The position numbers and the translations under genes are program-made. The notes beneath the pieces are model-generated. The model saw only the letters and a list, made by a program, of their open reading frames with translations. It searched no databases and had not been told where the DNA came from. Below are positions 33,670 through 41,597 of a DNA stretch of 64,000 nt, piece after piece; the first letter of the stretch is position 1; each line of letters starts with the position of its first letter. Origin of the DNA: Serinicoccus profundi (GTDB lineage Bacteria; Actinomycetota; Actinomycetes; Actinomycetales; Dermatophilaceae); NCBI RefSeq assembly GCF_008001015.1, contig NZ_CP042862.1:124001-188000 (forward strand), written 5' to 3'.

Positions 33670-35031
33670 TCACTCGCCGGTGGCGATGTAGACGGTCTTG
33701 GTCTCGGTGAAGGCGTCCAGTGCGTGCGGGCCGAGCTCCCGGCCCAGCCCCGACTGCCCGAACCCGCCGAACGGCGTGTTGTAGCGCACCGAGCTGTGGC
33801 TGTTGACCGACAGGTTGCCGGCCTCCAGGCCGCGCGAGACGCGCAGGGCGCGGCCGACGTCACGGGTCCAGATCGACCCGCTCAGCCCGTATGCCGTGTC
33901 GTTGGCGATCCGCAGCGCGTCGGCCTCGTCGCGGAACGGCAGCACCGAGATGACCGGGCCGAAGATCTCCTCGGTGAAGGCTGGGTCGGTCTCGCTGCGC
34001 GAGCGCAGCACGGTCGGGGCCTGCCAGAAGCCGGGACCGGTCGGGGCGCTGCCCTCGATGAGCACGTCGGCGCCGTCGAGGTAGCCGCGGACGCTCTCGC
34101 GCTGCCCCGCGGAGATGAGCGGACCCATCCCCGTCCCCTCCTGCGCCGGGTCGCCGCAGACGAAGCCCCGCACGGCCGGCTCCAGCCGGGTCAGGAAGTC
34201 GTCGAGCACGTCGGCCTGCACGAGCAACCGGGACCGCGCGCAGCAGTCCTGGCCGGCGTTGTCGAAGGACCCGCCGGGCGCGGCGGCCGCGGCGGCGTCG
34301 AGGTCGGCGTCGGCGAAGACGATGCTGGCGTTCTTGCCGCCGAGCTCCAGCGTCACCCTCTTGACCTGCTCGGCGCACCCGGCCATGACCCGCTTGCCGA
34401 CGGCCGTGGACCCGGTGAAGACGACCTTGCGCACGAGCGGGTGGGTGACGAAGCGCTCGCCGACCACGGACCCGCGCCCCGGCACCACCTGGAGCACGCC
34501 CTCCGGGATCCCCGCCTCGAGCGCCAGCTCGGCCAGGCGCAGCGCGGTCAGCGGCGTCAGCTCGGCCGGCTTGAGCACGACGGTGTTGCCCGCCGCGAGC
34601 GCGGGGCCGATCGCCCAGCCGGCGATCGGCATCGGGAAGTTCCACGGCACGATGACGCCGACGACGCCCAGCGGCTCGGCGAAGGTCATCGCGACCCCGC
34701 CCTCGACGGGGATCGTCTCGCCGCCGGGCCGCTCGGGGGCGCCGGAGAAGTAGGTGAGGACGTCGCGGACGTTGCCCGCCTCCCACCGCGCGTTGCCGAT
34801 CGTGTGCCCGGCGTTGCGCACCTCCAGCGCGGCGAGCTCCTCGAGGTGCTCGTCGACGGCGGCGGCGAACCTGCGCAGCAGCCGGGCCCGGTCGGCCGGG
34901 CTCACCCGGCGCCAGGTCCCGAAGGCCCGCGCGGCGGCCTCGATCGCGCGGTCGGCCTCGGCCTCGTCGGCCAGCTCCAGGGTCGTGATGACGTCCTCGG
35001 TGGCCGGGTTGATGACATCGGTCGTGCTCAT
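33670..35031 (-). CDS. aldehyde dehydrogenase (PuuC-like)
   Basis: This 453-residue NAD(P)-dependent aldehyde dehydrogenase has the catalytic Glu in LELGGKN near residue 233 and the Cys in NAGQDCCARSR near residue 266, with PWNFPMPI and FTGSTAVG for cofactor contact. The C-terminus is PFGGFGQSGLGRELG. The ATG at 35031 overlaps the stop of the class I glutamine amidotransferase-type hydrolase gene as ATGA, so it is co-translated with the gamma-glutamyl pathway genes. The likely substrate is a gamma-glutamylamino-aldehyde. Confidence 0.93.
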   Translation of the reverse strand: MSTTDVINPATEDVITTLELADEAEADRAIEAAARAFGTWRRVSPADRARLLRRFAAAVDEHLEELAALEVRNAGHTIGNARWEAGNVRDVLTYFSGAPERPGGETIPVEGGVAMTFAEPLGVVGVIVPWNFPMPIAGWAIGPALAAGNTVVLKPAELTPLTALRLAELALEAGIPEGVLQVVPGRGSVVGERFVTHPLVRKVVFTGSTAVGKRVMAGCAEQVKRVTLELGGKNASIVFADADLDAAAAAAPGGSFDNAGQDCCARSRLLVQADVLDDFLTRLEPAVRGFVCGDPAQEGTGMGPLISAGQRESVRGYLDGADVLIEGSAPTGPGFWQAPTVLRSRSETDPAFTEEIFGPVISVLPFRDEADALRIANDTAYGLSGSIWTRDVGRALRVSRGLEAGNLSVNSHSSVRYNTPFGGFGQSGLGRELGPHALDAFTETKTVYIATGE

Positions 35032-35753
35032 GTGGTGCTGCTCTCCTCTCGCTCGGTTCTCGTGGTGGCCTGCGCGACCAGAGCCGCGAAGAGGCGGCGG
35101 TCGGCGGGGTTCTCCTCGGGGTGGAACTGCACGCCGATGGCCCAGGTGTCCTCTCCCGCGGGTTCCAGGGCCTGCACGACGCCGTCCGCCGAGCGCGCCG
35201 TGACGACCAGGCCGTCGGCGACCCGGTCCACGCACTGGTGGTGGTAGCACGGCGACGCCGCCTCCTCACCCAGGACCGCGGCGACCCGTGAGCCGGGCTC
35301 GGTGCGGAAGGTCACCTCCCCGAACACCCCCGGGCTCGGCTGGTATGCCGTGTGGCCCAGTCGGTCCGGCAGGTGCTGGTCGAGGGTGCCGCCGAGGGCG
35401 ACGTTGAGCACCTGCACGCCGCGGCAGATCGCGAGCAGCGGCACGCCCCGCTCCAGGGCGCCACGGGCCAGCGCCAGCTCGGGGGCGTCCCGGACCGGCT
35501 CCGCGGCCGTGCTCGGGTGGGGGGCGGCGGCATACTGCGCGGCCTCCACGTCGGCGCCGCCGATGAGGACGAGGCCGTCGAGCACCTCGAGCACCTCTGG
35601 GTCCAGGCCGACGGGGGGCAGGAGCAGCGGCGTCCCTCCGGCCGAGGCCACGGCGTCGACGTAGACCGCCGGGACGATCGCCGCCTCGCGGCGCCACACC
35701 CCCCATGCGGCCTCCTTGTAGTAGGTGGTCAACCCGATCCGTGGCCTGCTCAC
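35028..35753 (-). CDS. gamma-glutamyl-amino-acid hydrolase (PuuD-like, class I glutamine amidotransferase fold)
   Basis: This 241-residue peptidase C26-type enzyme has the nucleophile Cys in LLAICRGVQVLNVALGG and the His-Glu pair in IGVQFHPEE. It would release glutamate from the gamma-glutamyl product of the pathway. The GTG at 35753 overlaps the GS-like gene as GTGA and gives VSRPRIGLTTYYKEAAWGVW as N-terminus, which suits the family. The same frame is open further upstream within the neighbouring gene, as shadow only. Confidence 0.92.
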   Translation of the reverse strand: MSRPRIGLTTYYKEAAWGVWRREAAIVPAVYVDAVASAGGTPLLLPPVGLDPEVLEVLDGLVLIGGADVEAAQYAAAPHPSTAAEPVRDAPELALARGALERGVPLLAICRGVQVLNVALGGTLDQHLPDRLGHTAYQPSPGVFGEVTFRTEPGSRVAAVLGEEAASPCYHHQCVDRVADGLVVTARSADGVVQALEPAGEDTWAIGVQFHPEENPADRRLFAALVAQATTRTEREESSTT

Positions 35754-37114
35754 AGACGTTCGAATCCTCTGCGCAGCTCCCAGTCGGTGACCGCGGCGTC
35801 GAAGGCGGTGATCTCGACGTCGGCCATGTTGACGTAGTGGTCCACGACGTCCTGCCCGAAGGCCTCGCGCGCCACCTCCGAGGCGGCGAAGAGGTCGCGG
35901 GCCTCCCGCAGGGTGTGCGGGACGAGCGGAGCGTCGGACTCGTAGGCGTTGCCGGTCATCATCGGCTCCAGCTCGAGCTCGTTCTCGATGCCGTGCAGCC
36001 CGCCGGCCATCATCGCCGCCACCGCGAGGTAGGGGTTGCAGTCGCCGCCGGGCACGCGGTTCTCCATCCGCGCCGAGGAGCCCTCGCCGACGGTCCGCAC
36101 CGAGCAGGTGCGGTTGTCCTGCCCCCAGGCGACCGCGGTCGGGGCGAAGGAGCCCTGGGCGAAGCGCTTGTAGGAGTTGATGTTGGGGGCGTAGAAGAGG
36201 GTGAACTCGCGCATGGTCGCGAGCACGCCGGCGATGAAGTGCTCGTAGAGCGCGCTGCGCCCGTCGTCCTCCCAGAAGACGGTGGAGCCGTCCAGCCCGC
36301 GCAGCGAGAGGTGGATGTGGCAGGAGTTGCCCTCCCGCTCGTTGGGCTTGGCCATGAAGGTCAGCGACTGGCCCAGCTGCGCGGCGATCATCTTGGCGCC
36401 GGTCTTGTAGACGCTGTGGTTGTCGCACGTCGTGACGACGTCGTCGAAGAGGAAGCCGATCTCGTGCTGGCCGAGGTTGCACTCGCCCTTGGCCGACTCG
36501 ACCGTCATCCCCGCCGTCCACATGTCGCCGCGGATCCGGCGCAGCAGCGGCTCGACCCGGCCGGACCCGACGATGGAGTAGTCGATGTTGTACTGGTTCG
36601 CGGGGGTGAGACCGGTATACCCCTTGGCCCAGGCCTCCTCGTAGGAGTCGGTGTAGACGACGAACTCCAGCTCGGTGCCGGCGACCGCCGACCAGCCGTG
36701 CTCGGCGGCGCGCTCGACCTGGGAGGTGAGCATCGAGCGCGGCGACATGGGCACCGGGGAGCCGTCGGTGAGGGCGAGGTCGCACTGGATCATCACCGTG
36801 CGCTCCAGCCACGGCACCCACCGGATGGTGTCGGTGTCGAGGGTGAACTCCATGTCGCCGTAGCCGGCCTCCCAGGAGGAGATGGCGTAGCCGTCGACGG
36901 TGTTCATCTCGGTGTCCACGGCGAGAAGGTAGTTGCAGCCCTCGACGCCGTGGCCGAGGGCGTGCTCGACGAAGTAGGGCGCGTGGAGGTACTTGCCCTG
37001 GAGGCGACCCTGCATGTCGGTGAAGGCGACGACGACGGTCTCGATCGAGCCGTCCGCCACCCCGCCCCGGAGCTGGTCGACGGTGAGCATGCGGTCGCTG
37101 CGGGGGTGGGTCAT
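35750..37114 (-). CDS. glutamine synthetase-like gamma-glutamylamide ligase (GlnA3/GlnA4/PuuA type)
   Basis: This 454-residue member of the GS family shows GTELEFVVYTDSYEEA near residue 144, NSCHIHLSLRG near 257, the ATP-site APNINSYKRF and RMENRVPGGDCNPYLAVAA. It is shorter in the adenylylation loop region than true GlnA and sits in a catabolic operon, so it more likely attaches glutamate to an amine. AAGGAGG precedes ATG 37114, which overlaps the permease stop as ATGA. Because the permease is of the ethanolamine type, GlnA4-like gamma-glutamylethanolamide synthesis is favoured over polyamine use. Confidence 0.92.
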   Translation of the reverse strand: MTHPRSDRMLTVDQLRGGVADGSIETVVVAFTDMQGRLQGKYLHAPYFVEHALGHGVEGCNYLLAVDTEMNTVDGYAISSWEAGYGDMEFTLDTDTIRWVPWLERTVMIQCDLALTDGSPVPMSPRSMLTSQVERAAEHGWSAVAGTELEFVVYTDSYEEAWAKGYTGLTPANQYNIDYSIVGSGRVEPLLRRIRGDMWTAGMTVESAKGECNLGQHEIGFLFDDVVTTCDNHSVYKTGAKMIAAQLGQSLTFMAKPNEREGNSCHIHLSLRGLDGSTVFWEDDGRSALYEHFIAGVLATMREFTLFYAPNINSYKRFAQGSFAPTAVAWGQDNRTCSVRTVGEGSSARMENRVPGGDCNPYLAVAAMMAGGLHGIENELELEPMMTGNAYESDAPLVPHTLREARDLFAASEVAREAFGQDVVDHYVNMADVEITAFDAAVTDWELRRGFERL

Positions 37115-38544
37115 CGCAGGCCTCCTTCTGCCTCGGTGAGCTGGGCGAACTCTTCTTCTGGCGCGGTCGAGACCAGGTGGTGGCGACTGTAGAACCAGAA
37201 GTAGGCCACGAAGGCCAGGAAGACGGCTGCGGTGATGCCGGCCGCGGTGGTGTCCACGAAGAAGGTGGCGATGACGGCGATCACGCTGAGCGTGAGGGCG
37301 ATACCGGTGGTGACGACACCACCGGGGGTGCGGTAGCCGCGCTCCAGGTCCGGCTCGCGACGACGCAGGACGATGTGCGAGAGGTTGAGCAGGACGTAGG
37401 AGACGGTCGCGCCGAAGACGGCGATGTTGATGAGGAGTGCCCCGTCCTGGGTGATCGCCGCCAGCAGGAAACCGATGGTGCCGGGCACCAGAAGAGCTAC
37501 CCAGGGGGTCTTGCGGGAGCCGGTCAACGACAGTGCCCGGGGCAGGTAGCCCGCGCGGGAGAGCGCGAAGAGCTGGCGTGAGTAGGCGTAGATGATCGAG
37601 AAGAAGCTCGCGACCAGCCCGGCGAGGCCGGCGTAGTTGACGAAGCCGGCGACCCACGAGTCCTCGCCGAGCGCGGTGCGCAGGGCCAGCGGCAGGGGGT
37701 TGTCCGAGGTCCGGACGGTCTCGGCACCGGCCGAACCCGGCACCAGCAGCAGCATGAGGGCGGCGAAGACGAGCAGGACGCCCATCGCGACGATGATGCC
37801 GCGGGGCATGTCGCGCTTGGGGTCGGCGGTCTCCTCGGCGGCCAGCGGCACACCCTCCACGGCGAGGAAGAACCAGATGCCGTAGACCAGGGCCGCCAGC
37901 ATCCCGGCGAAGCCGTAGGGCAGGAACTCGCTGGCGCCGACGGCGTCGGTGGGCGCGATGTCGAAGAGGTTGTCGACCCGGAAGTGCGGCAGGAGTCCCA
38001 CCACCGTGGCGACCAGGGCGATCACGGCGATCGCGGTGATCCCGAACATGATCTTCAGCGCCTCCCCGACGCCCCAGATGTGCAACCCGATGAAGACGAG
38101 GTAGGCGATGAGATAGACCGGCCAGGAGTTGGTCAGGCCGAAGAGCCCCAACGCCTCGACGTAGCCACCGATGAAGACGGCGATCGCGGCGGGGGCGACG
38201 GCATACTCGATGAGGACGGCGACACCGGTGGCGTAGCCGCCCAGCGGTCCGAGCGCCCGTCGCGCGAAGCCGTACCCGGCGCCGGCGGTCGGCAGCGTCG
38301 AGGACATCTCGGCCAGGCCGAGGACCATGCAGGTGTACATCACGGCCATGAGCACGGTGGCGATGAGCAGACCTCCCCAGCCGCCCTCGTCGATGCCGAA
38401 GTTCCACCCGGCGAAGTCGCCGGAGATGACGTAGCTGACCCCGAGCCCGGCGAGGAGGACCCACCCGGCGGCGCCCTTCTTGAGCTGCCGGTGCTGGTGG
38501 TAGTCGTCGGCGACGTCCTGGTAGTCGACCCTGCGCTTGGGCAT
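37111..38544 (-). CDS. APC-family amine/amino-acid permease (ethanolamine permease-like)
   Basis: This 477-residue inner-membrane transporter has twelve predicted hydrophobic segments. The N-terminal part VDYQDVADDYHQHRQLKKGA and the first segments GWVLLAGLGVSYVISGDFAGW resemble the ethanolamine permease group of the APC superfamily more than the putrescine carriers PuuP. It ends EEEFAQLTEAEGGLR. It is the first gene of the operon and is divergent from the FadR-type regulator across a 110-base region with an inverted repeat. Confidence 0.9.
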   Translation of the reverse strand: MPKRRVDYQDVADDYHQHRQLKKGAAGWVLLAGLGVSYVISGDFAGWNFGIDEGGWGGLLIATVLMAVMYTCMVLGLAEMSSTLPTAGAGYGFARRALGPLGGYATGVAVLIEYAVAPAAIAVFIGGYVEALGLFGLTNSWPVYLIAYLVFIGLHIWGVGEALKIMFGITAIAVIALVATVVGLLPHFRVDNLFDIAPTDAVGASEFLPYGFAGMLAALVYGIWFFLAVEGVPLAAEETADPKRDMPRGIIVAMGVLLVFAALMLLLVPGSAGAETVRTSDNPLPLALRTALGEDSWVAGFVNYAGLAGLVASFFSIIYAYSRQLFALSRAGYLPRALSLTGSRKTPWVALLVPGTIGFLLAAITQDGALLINIAVFGATVSYVLLNLSHIVLRRREPDLERGYRTPGGVVTTGIALTLSVIAVIATFFVDTTAAGITAAVFLAFVAYFWFYSRHHLVSTAPEEEFAQLTEAEGGLR

Positions 38545-38563
38545 GGGGAACCTTCCTCGAGAT

Positions 38564-38587
38564 CAATGGATCATCGTTGGTCCATTG
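38564..38587. promoter_or_regulatory. inverted repeat, candidate operator between permease and FadR-type regulator
   Basis: CAATGGA at 38564-38570 and TCCATTG at 38581-38587 are perfect inverted arms around 10 bases. The element lies 20 bases upstream of the permease ATG and 67 bases upstream of the regulator ATG, so one bound repressor could control both directions. GntR/FadR-type factors usually bind such short inverted repeats. Confidence 0.55.
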
Positions 38588-38654
38588 GCGTGCAGGTCGA
38601 GTCTGGCGGGGGTGGAGGCGCCTCGTCAAGGGGTCGGACGCCTAGGTTGGGGGT

Positions 38655-39356
38655 ATGCAGCCCGCCGAGACGCCGCACGTCCGTCCGGTGCGCAGCGGCA
38701 ACGTCTTCGAGGAGACGATGGAGCACCTGCTCCGCCTGCTGCGGCTGGGGACCTTCCCGCCCGGCGCCAAGCTGCCCGCCGAGCGTGAGCTGGCCGAGTC
38801 GCTGCGGGTGTCGCGCACGACGCTGCGCGAGGTGCTCGCCGAGCTCCAGGAGGCGGGCTACGTCACGGTGAGCCGGGGCCGGTATGGCGGCACCCACGTC
38901 TCCCCGGCGCCGCCGGCGCGCGCGGGGCAGGGCGCGCTCGATGCGGCCGAGGTCGAGGACCTGCTCACCCTCCGGATGATCGTCGAGCCCGCGGCCGCGG
39001 GTCTCGTGGCGCGGCGAGAGCTCGCCGGTCCCGAGCAGCAGCGGCTCGTCGCGGCCGCGACCGAGTGCGCGGCGGCCGGGGTGGAGCAGTACCGCCCCTT
39101 CGACGCCCGCTTCCACCTCACCCTCGCCGAGCTCGGCGGCTCACCCTCCCTCGCCGGGGTCGTCGCCGACGTCCGCGACCGGGTCAACGCCATGCTCGAC
39201 CAGATCCCGCTCATCCCGCCCAACCTCGTGCACTCCTCCGACCAGCACGAGGCGGTGGTGGTGGCGGTCCTCGCCGGGCGGCCCGCCGCTGCGCAGGAGG
39301 CCATGCGCGAGCACCTCGAGGGCACGGCGGCCCTGCTGCGCGGCTTCCTGGCCTGA
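38655..39356 (+). CDS. FadR-subfamily GntR transcriptional regulator
   Basis: This 233-residue regulator has an N-terminal GntR winged helix (PPGAKLPAERELAESLRVSR, then TTLREVLAELQEAGYV) and an all-helical FCD ligand domain with DARFHLTLAELGGSP, whose Asp/His residues bind a metal in this subfamily. It is divergent from the amine-utilisation operon and shares its 110-base control region. Repression of that operon, relieved by an intermediate, is inferred. Confidence 0.9.
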   Translation: MQPAETPHVRPVRSGNVFEETMEHLLRLLRLGTFPPGAKLPAERELAESLRVSRTTLREVLAELQEAGYVTVSRGRYGGTHVSPAPPARAGQGALDAAEVEDLLTLRMIVEPAAAGLVARRELAGPEQQRLVAAATECAAAGVEQYRPFDARFHLTLAELGGSPSLAGVVADVRDRVNAMLDQIPLIPPNLVHSSDQHEAVVVAVLAGRPAAAQEAMREHLEGTAALLRGFLA

Positions 39357-39361
39357 GCCGT

Positions 39362-39397
39362 GGCCGACGGCCCGAGCAGGCGCCGCCGCCGTCGGCC
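39362..39397. terminator. hairpin between convergent FadR-type and FHA genes
   Basis: GGCCGACGG at 39362-39370 pairs with CCGTCGGCC at 39389-39397 around an 18-base GC-rich loop. It lies 6 bases after one stop and 24 before the other, so it could serve both convergent genes. Confidence 0.5.
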
Positions 39398-39420
39398 TCA
39401 CGCCATGGCCGCCACCGGCC

Positions 39421-40299
39421 TCAGGCGTCGTAGCGCGGCCGCCGCTGCGGGCGCTGCCGGCTGAACTCCCCGCCCTCGCGGCCGCCGAAGGGGCGCCCGT
39501 GGTCGGCATACTCGTCCCGGACGTAGACGAAGGTCTGCGTGCCGCAGGCGAGGGTGGCGCCGGTGCGCAGCACCCGGCCCTCGGTGGCCTGCTCGCCAGC
39601 GACGGTGGCCGGCTCAGGGCCGAGCGCGTGCAGGAGGTACTCGTCGGTGGCGGGGTCGCGCCGGATCTCCGCGTGCTGCGGTCGCAGGCCGGGGATGCGC
39701 ACATCGCTGTCCGGTGCGGAGCCGATCGTCGTCGTGCCCCGGCGCAGGTAGGCCGTCTCGCGCGGCGCGCCCTGCTCCGGCCCGGGCGGGAGGTAGTAGA
39801 CGAGGCGAGGACGACCGCCGCCGGCGGGGTCGTGGGTCGTGCGCACGCGCCGGCGCAGCACCGGCGCGAGGGTGGGTGCGGGCGGCCAGGGGGTGCCGGG
39901 CGGCGTGAGATCGGCCACCGAGGGGCCGGAGCGCCGGCTCCCCCGCAGCAGCTGCAGGGCGGCGCGGCGGTCACGGATCGCGACGTGCCGTGAGCCGGTC
40001 ACGGCGCGGTCGAGGAGACCGGCCCGCACCGAGCCCAGGGAGAGGATCGGGCCGCGGGGGCCGACGACGGACAACGTGAGGCCGGCCTCCGCCGCCGCCT
40101 CCGCGAGGTCGGAGGCGAGATCGGTGGCCGCCCGACGCCCCAGGCCGACGGGCAGACCGTCGAGGCGGTCGAGCACGACCTCGATGTCCTGTCCGGCCCC
40201 CTGGATGCGGGCCGACCACCGGCCGGCCGGGCCGTCGTCGGTGGCCGGGACGTCGACCGTCAGCCGGAGGTCCGCCTCGACGCGGAGCTGTGCAGTCAT
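39421..40299 (-). CDS. FHA-domain protein
   Basis: This 292-residue soluble protein has a C-terminal forkhead-associated domain, residues about 190-265 (YLRRGTTTIGSAPDSDVRIP, then HAEIRRDPATDEYLLHALG), with the Gly, Ser and His positions used to bind phospho-threonine. The N-terminal 130 residues are not recognised. It follows an 82-residue gene on the same strand. FHA proteins often serve Ser/Thr kinase signalling or type VII secretion in actinomycetes; no kinase is in the window. Confidence 0.82.
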   Translation of the reverse strand: MTAQLRVEADLRLTVDVPATDDGPAGRWSARIQGAGQDIEVVLDRLDGLPVGLGRRAATDLASDLAEAAAEAGLTLSVVGPRGPILSLGSVRAGLLDRAVTGSRHVAIRDRRAALQLLRGSRRSGPSVADLTPPGTPWPPAPTLAPVLRRRVRTTHDPAGGGRPRLVYYLPPGPEQGAPRETAYLRRGTTTIGSAPDSDVRIPGLRPQHAEIRRDPATDEYLLHALGPEPATVAGEQATEGRVLRTGATLACGTQTFVYVRDEYADHGRPFGGREGGEFSRQRPQRRPRYDA

Positions 40300-40314
40300 G
40301 CGCCGACGACCACG

Positions 40315-40563
40315 TCAGGAGGCGCCGTGGGCGCGGTCCTCGGTGGTGATCCGCAGCGTGCCGTCCAGCTTCCAGGTCGCTCGCGGCGCGTCGGCGCCGG
40401 TGTCGCGCGGCACCTGGACCGCGAGGTCCTGGAAGGTGTAGTTGATCGCCGCACCCTGGCCCGTGAGGTAGTTCCACATCTCCTTGCCGAGGTCGGTCCA
40501 GGAGACGGTGTCGCCGCCCGTCCCGGTCATCTGGCCCTGCTCGTGACCGTGCTGCTCGCTCAT
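40315..40563 (-). CDS. small uncharacterised actinobacterial protein
   Basis: This 82-residue protein reads MSEQHGHEQGQMTGTGGDTV at the start and WTDLGKEMWNYLTGQGAAIN in the middle. It has no signal peptide or membrane segment. I recall no function. It lies 15 bases upstream of the FHA gene and is probably co-transcribed with it; the start is the ATG at 40563 with GAAGGG upstream. Confidence 0.7.
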   Translation of the reverse strand: MSEQHGHEQGQMTGTGGDTVSWTDLGKEMWNYLTGQGAAINYTFQDLAVQVPRDTGADAPRATWKLDGTLRITTEDRAHGAS

Positions 40564-40686
40564 GGTGAACCCTTCGTCTCGACGGACCCACGTCTAATGT
40601 GTGTCCAAGGTTTTCCCACTATGCACCCGCTCGAGGCGGGCGCGCAACCGCTGCTGACCAGTGACGTCCACACCTTTCCCACAAAC

Positions 40687-40695
40687 TGTGGACAA
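40687..40695 (-). promoter_or_regulatory. perfect DnaA-box-like 9-mer
   Basis: The plus strand reads TGTGGACAA, whose complement TTGTCCACA is the actinobacterial DnaA box consensus. It also forms the right arm of CCACA-AAC-TGTGG (40679-40691). It is a single box in a region that holds no origin. Confidence 0.4.
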
Positions 40696-40700
40696 AGGGT

Positions 40701-40728
40701 GAATCCGCACCGGGGTCCTGGACGTAGT
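40701..40728 (+). promoter_or_regulatory. candidate ECF-sigma promoter of the DUF4397 gene
   Basis: GAATCC at 40701-40706 and CGTAGT at 40723-40728 are 16 bases apart, matching in spacing and -35 sequence the element before the CHRD gene (CAATCC, 16 bases, CCGAAT). Both genes encode secreted anchored proteins followed by sortases. Confidence 0.42.
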
Positions 40729-40781
40729 GGTGGGTGAGGGCGGAACAGGTCCGCCCCAGCTGCGATGAAGGAGCACCCCTC

Positions 40782-41594
40782 ATGCGGAAGTTCACTGCCA
40801 CCACCACGGCCGCGCTGCTCGCCGGCGTCGGCACGGCGGCGCTCGCCACCCCGGCCCTGGCCGACGGCCACGAGTCCACCGTGTCGGTCCTGCACGCCGT
40901 ACCCGGCCTGACGGTCGACGTCTACGTCAACGGCGAGGAGACGGTCCCCGACTTCGAGCCCGGCACGCTCACGGACCCGCTGATGCTGGCCGAGGGCAGC
41001 TACGACATCGAGGTGTATGCCGACGGCGACGACCCCGAGTCCGCCGAGCCGGCGATCTCCGCGGAGGGCCTCGCGGTCCCTGCGGGGGCCAACCTCACCC
41101 TCGCCGCGCACCTCGCCGAGGACGGCACGCCGATGCTCTCGGCCTTCGTCAACGACACCTCGATGCTCGAGGCCGGCCAGGCCCGGCTCACCGTCCGCCA
41201 CGCCGCCGCGGCGCCCGCGGTCGACGTCCGCGCCGGGGGCAGCCCGGTCATCGAGGGCCTCACCAACCCGAACGAGGAGGTCCTCGACCTCGAGGCCGCG
41301 ATGGTGTCGGCCGACGTGGTGCTCGCGGGCACCGAGGACGTCGCGATCGGCCCGGCCGACCTGGACCTCGCCGAGGGCACCAACACCATCGTGTATGCCT
41401 GGGGCTCGGCCGAGGACGGCACCCTCGACCTCGCGGTGCAGACGATCGAGGGCCTGCACGGCGACCCGGGCGGCGTCCCCTCCGGTCAGGGCGGGCTCTC
41501 CTCCTCGACCGGAGCGCTGACCGTGCTCCTCATGGCCGGCGCTGCTGGCGCGGTGCTCGCCGGCAGCCGCCTGGTCCGTCGCGAGGTCGCCTGA
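40782..41594 (+). CDS. secreted DUF4397-domain protein with C-terminal anchor
   Basis: This 270-residue protein begins MRKFTATTTAALLAGVGTAA with a Sec signal ending ALADG. A DUF4397 domain follows, with VSVLHAVPGLTVDVYVNGEE and a second repeat starting LTVRHAAAAPAVDVRAGG. A C-terminal hydrophobic helix (LTVLLMAGAAGAVLAGS) and RLVRREVA tail resemble a sortase-type sorting region without a clear LPXTG; only GGLSSSTG stands before it. AAGGAG sets ATG 40782. A second sortase gene follows after 3 bases. A surface or cell-wall role is inferred. Confidence 0.88.
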   Translation: MRKFTATTTAALLAGVGTAALATPALADGHESTVSVLHAVPGLTVDVYVNGEETVPDFEPGTLTDPLMLAEGSYDIEVYADGDDPESAEPAISAEGLAVPAGANLTLAAHLAEDGTPMLSAFVNDTSMLEAGQARLTVRHAAAAPAVDVRAGGSPVIEGLTNPNEEVLDLEAAMVSADVVLAGTEDVAIGPADLDLAEGTNTIVYAWGSAEDGTLDLAVQTIEGLHGDPGGVPSGQGGLSSSTGALTVLLMAGAAGAVLAGSRLVRREVA

Positions 41595-41597
41595 GCC

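Noticed and set aside
40679-40695. A replication origin
   Set aside because: Only one perfect DnaA box, no dnaA/dnaN/recF genes and no AT-rich unwinding region.
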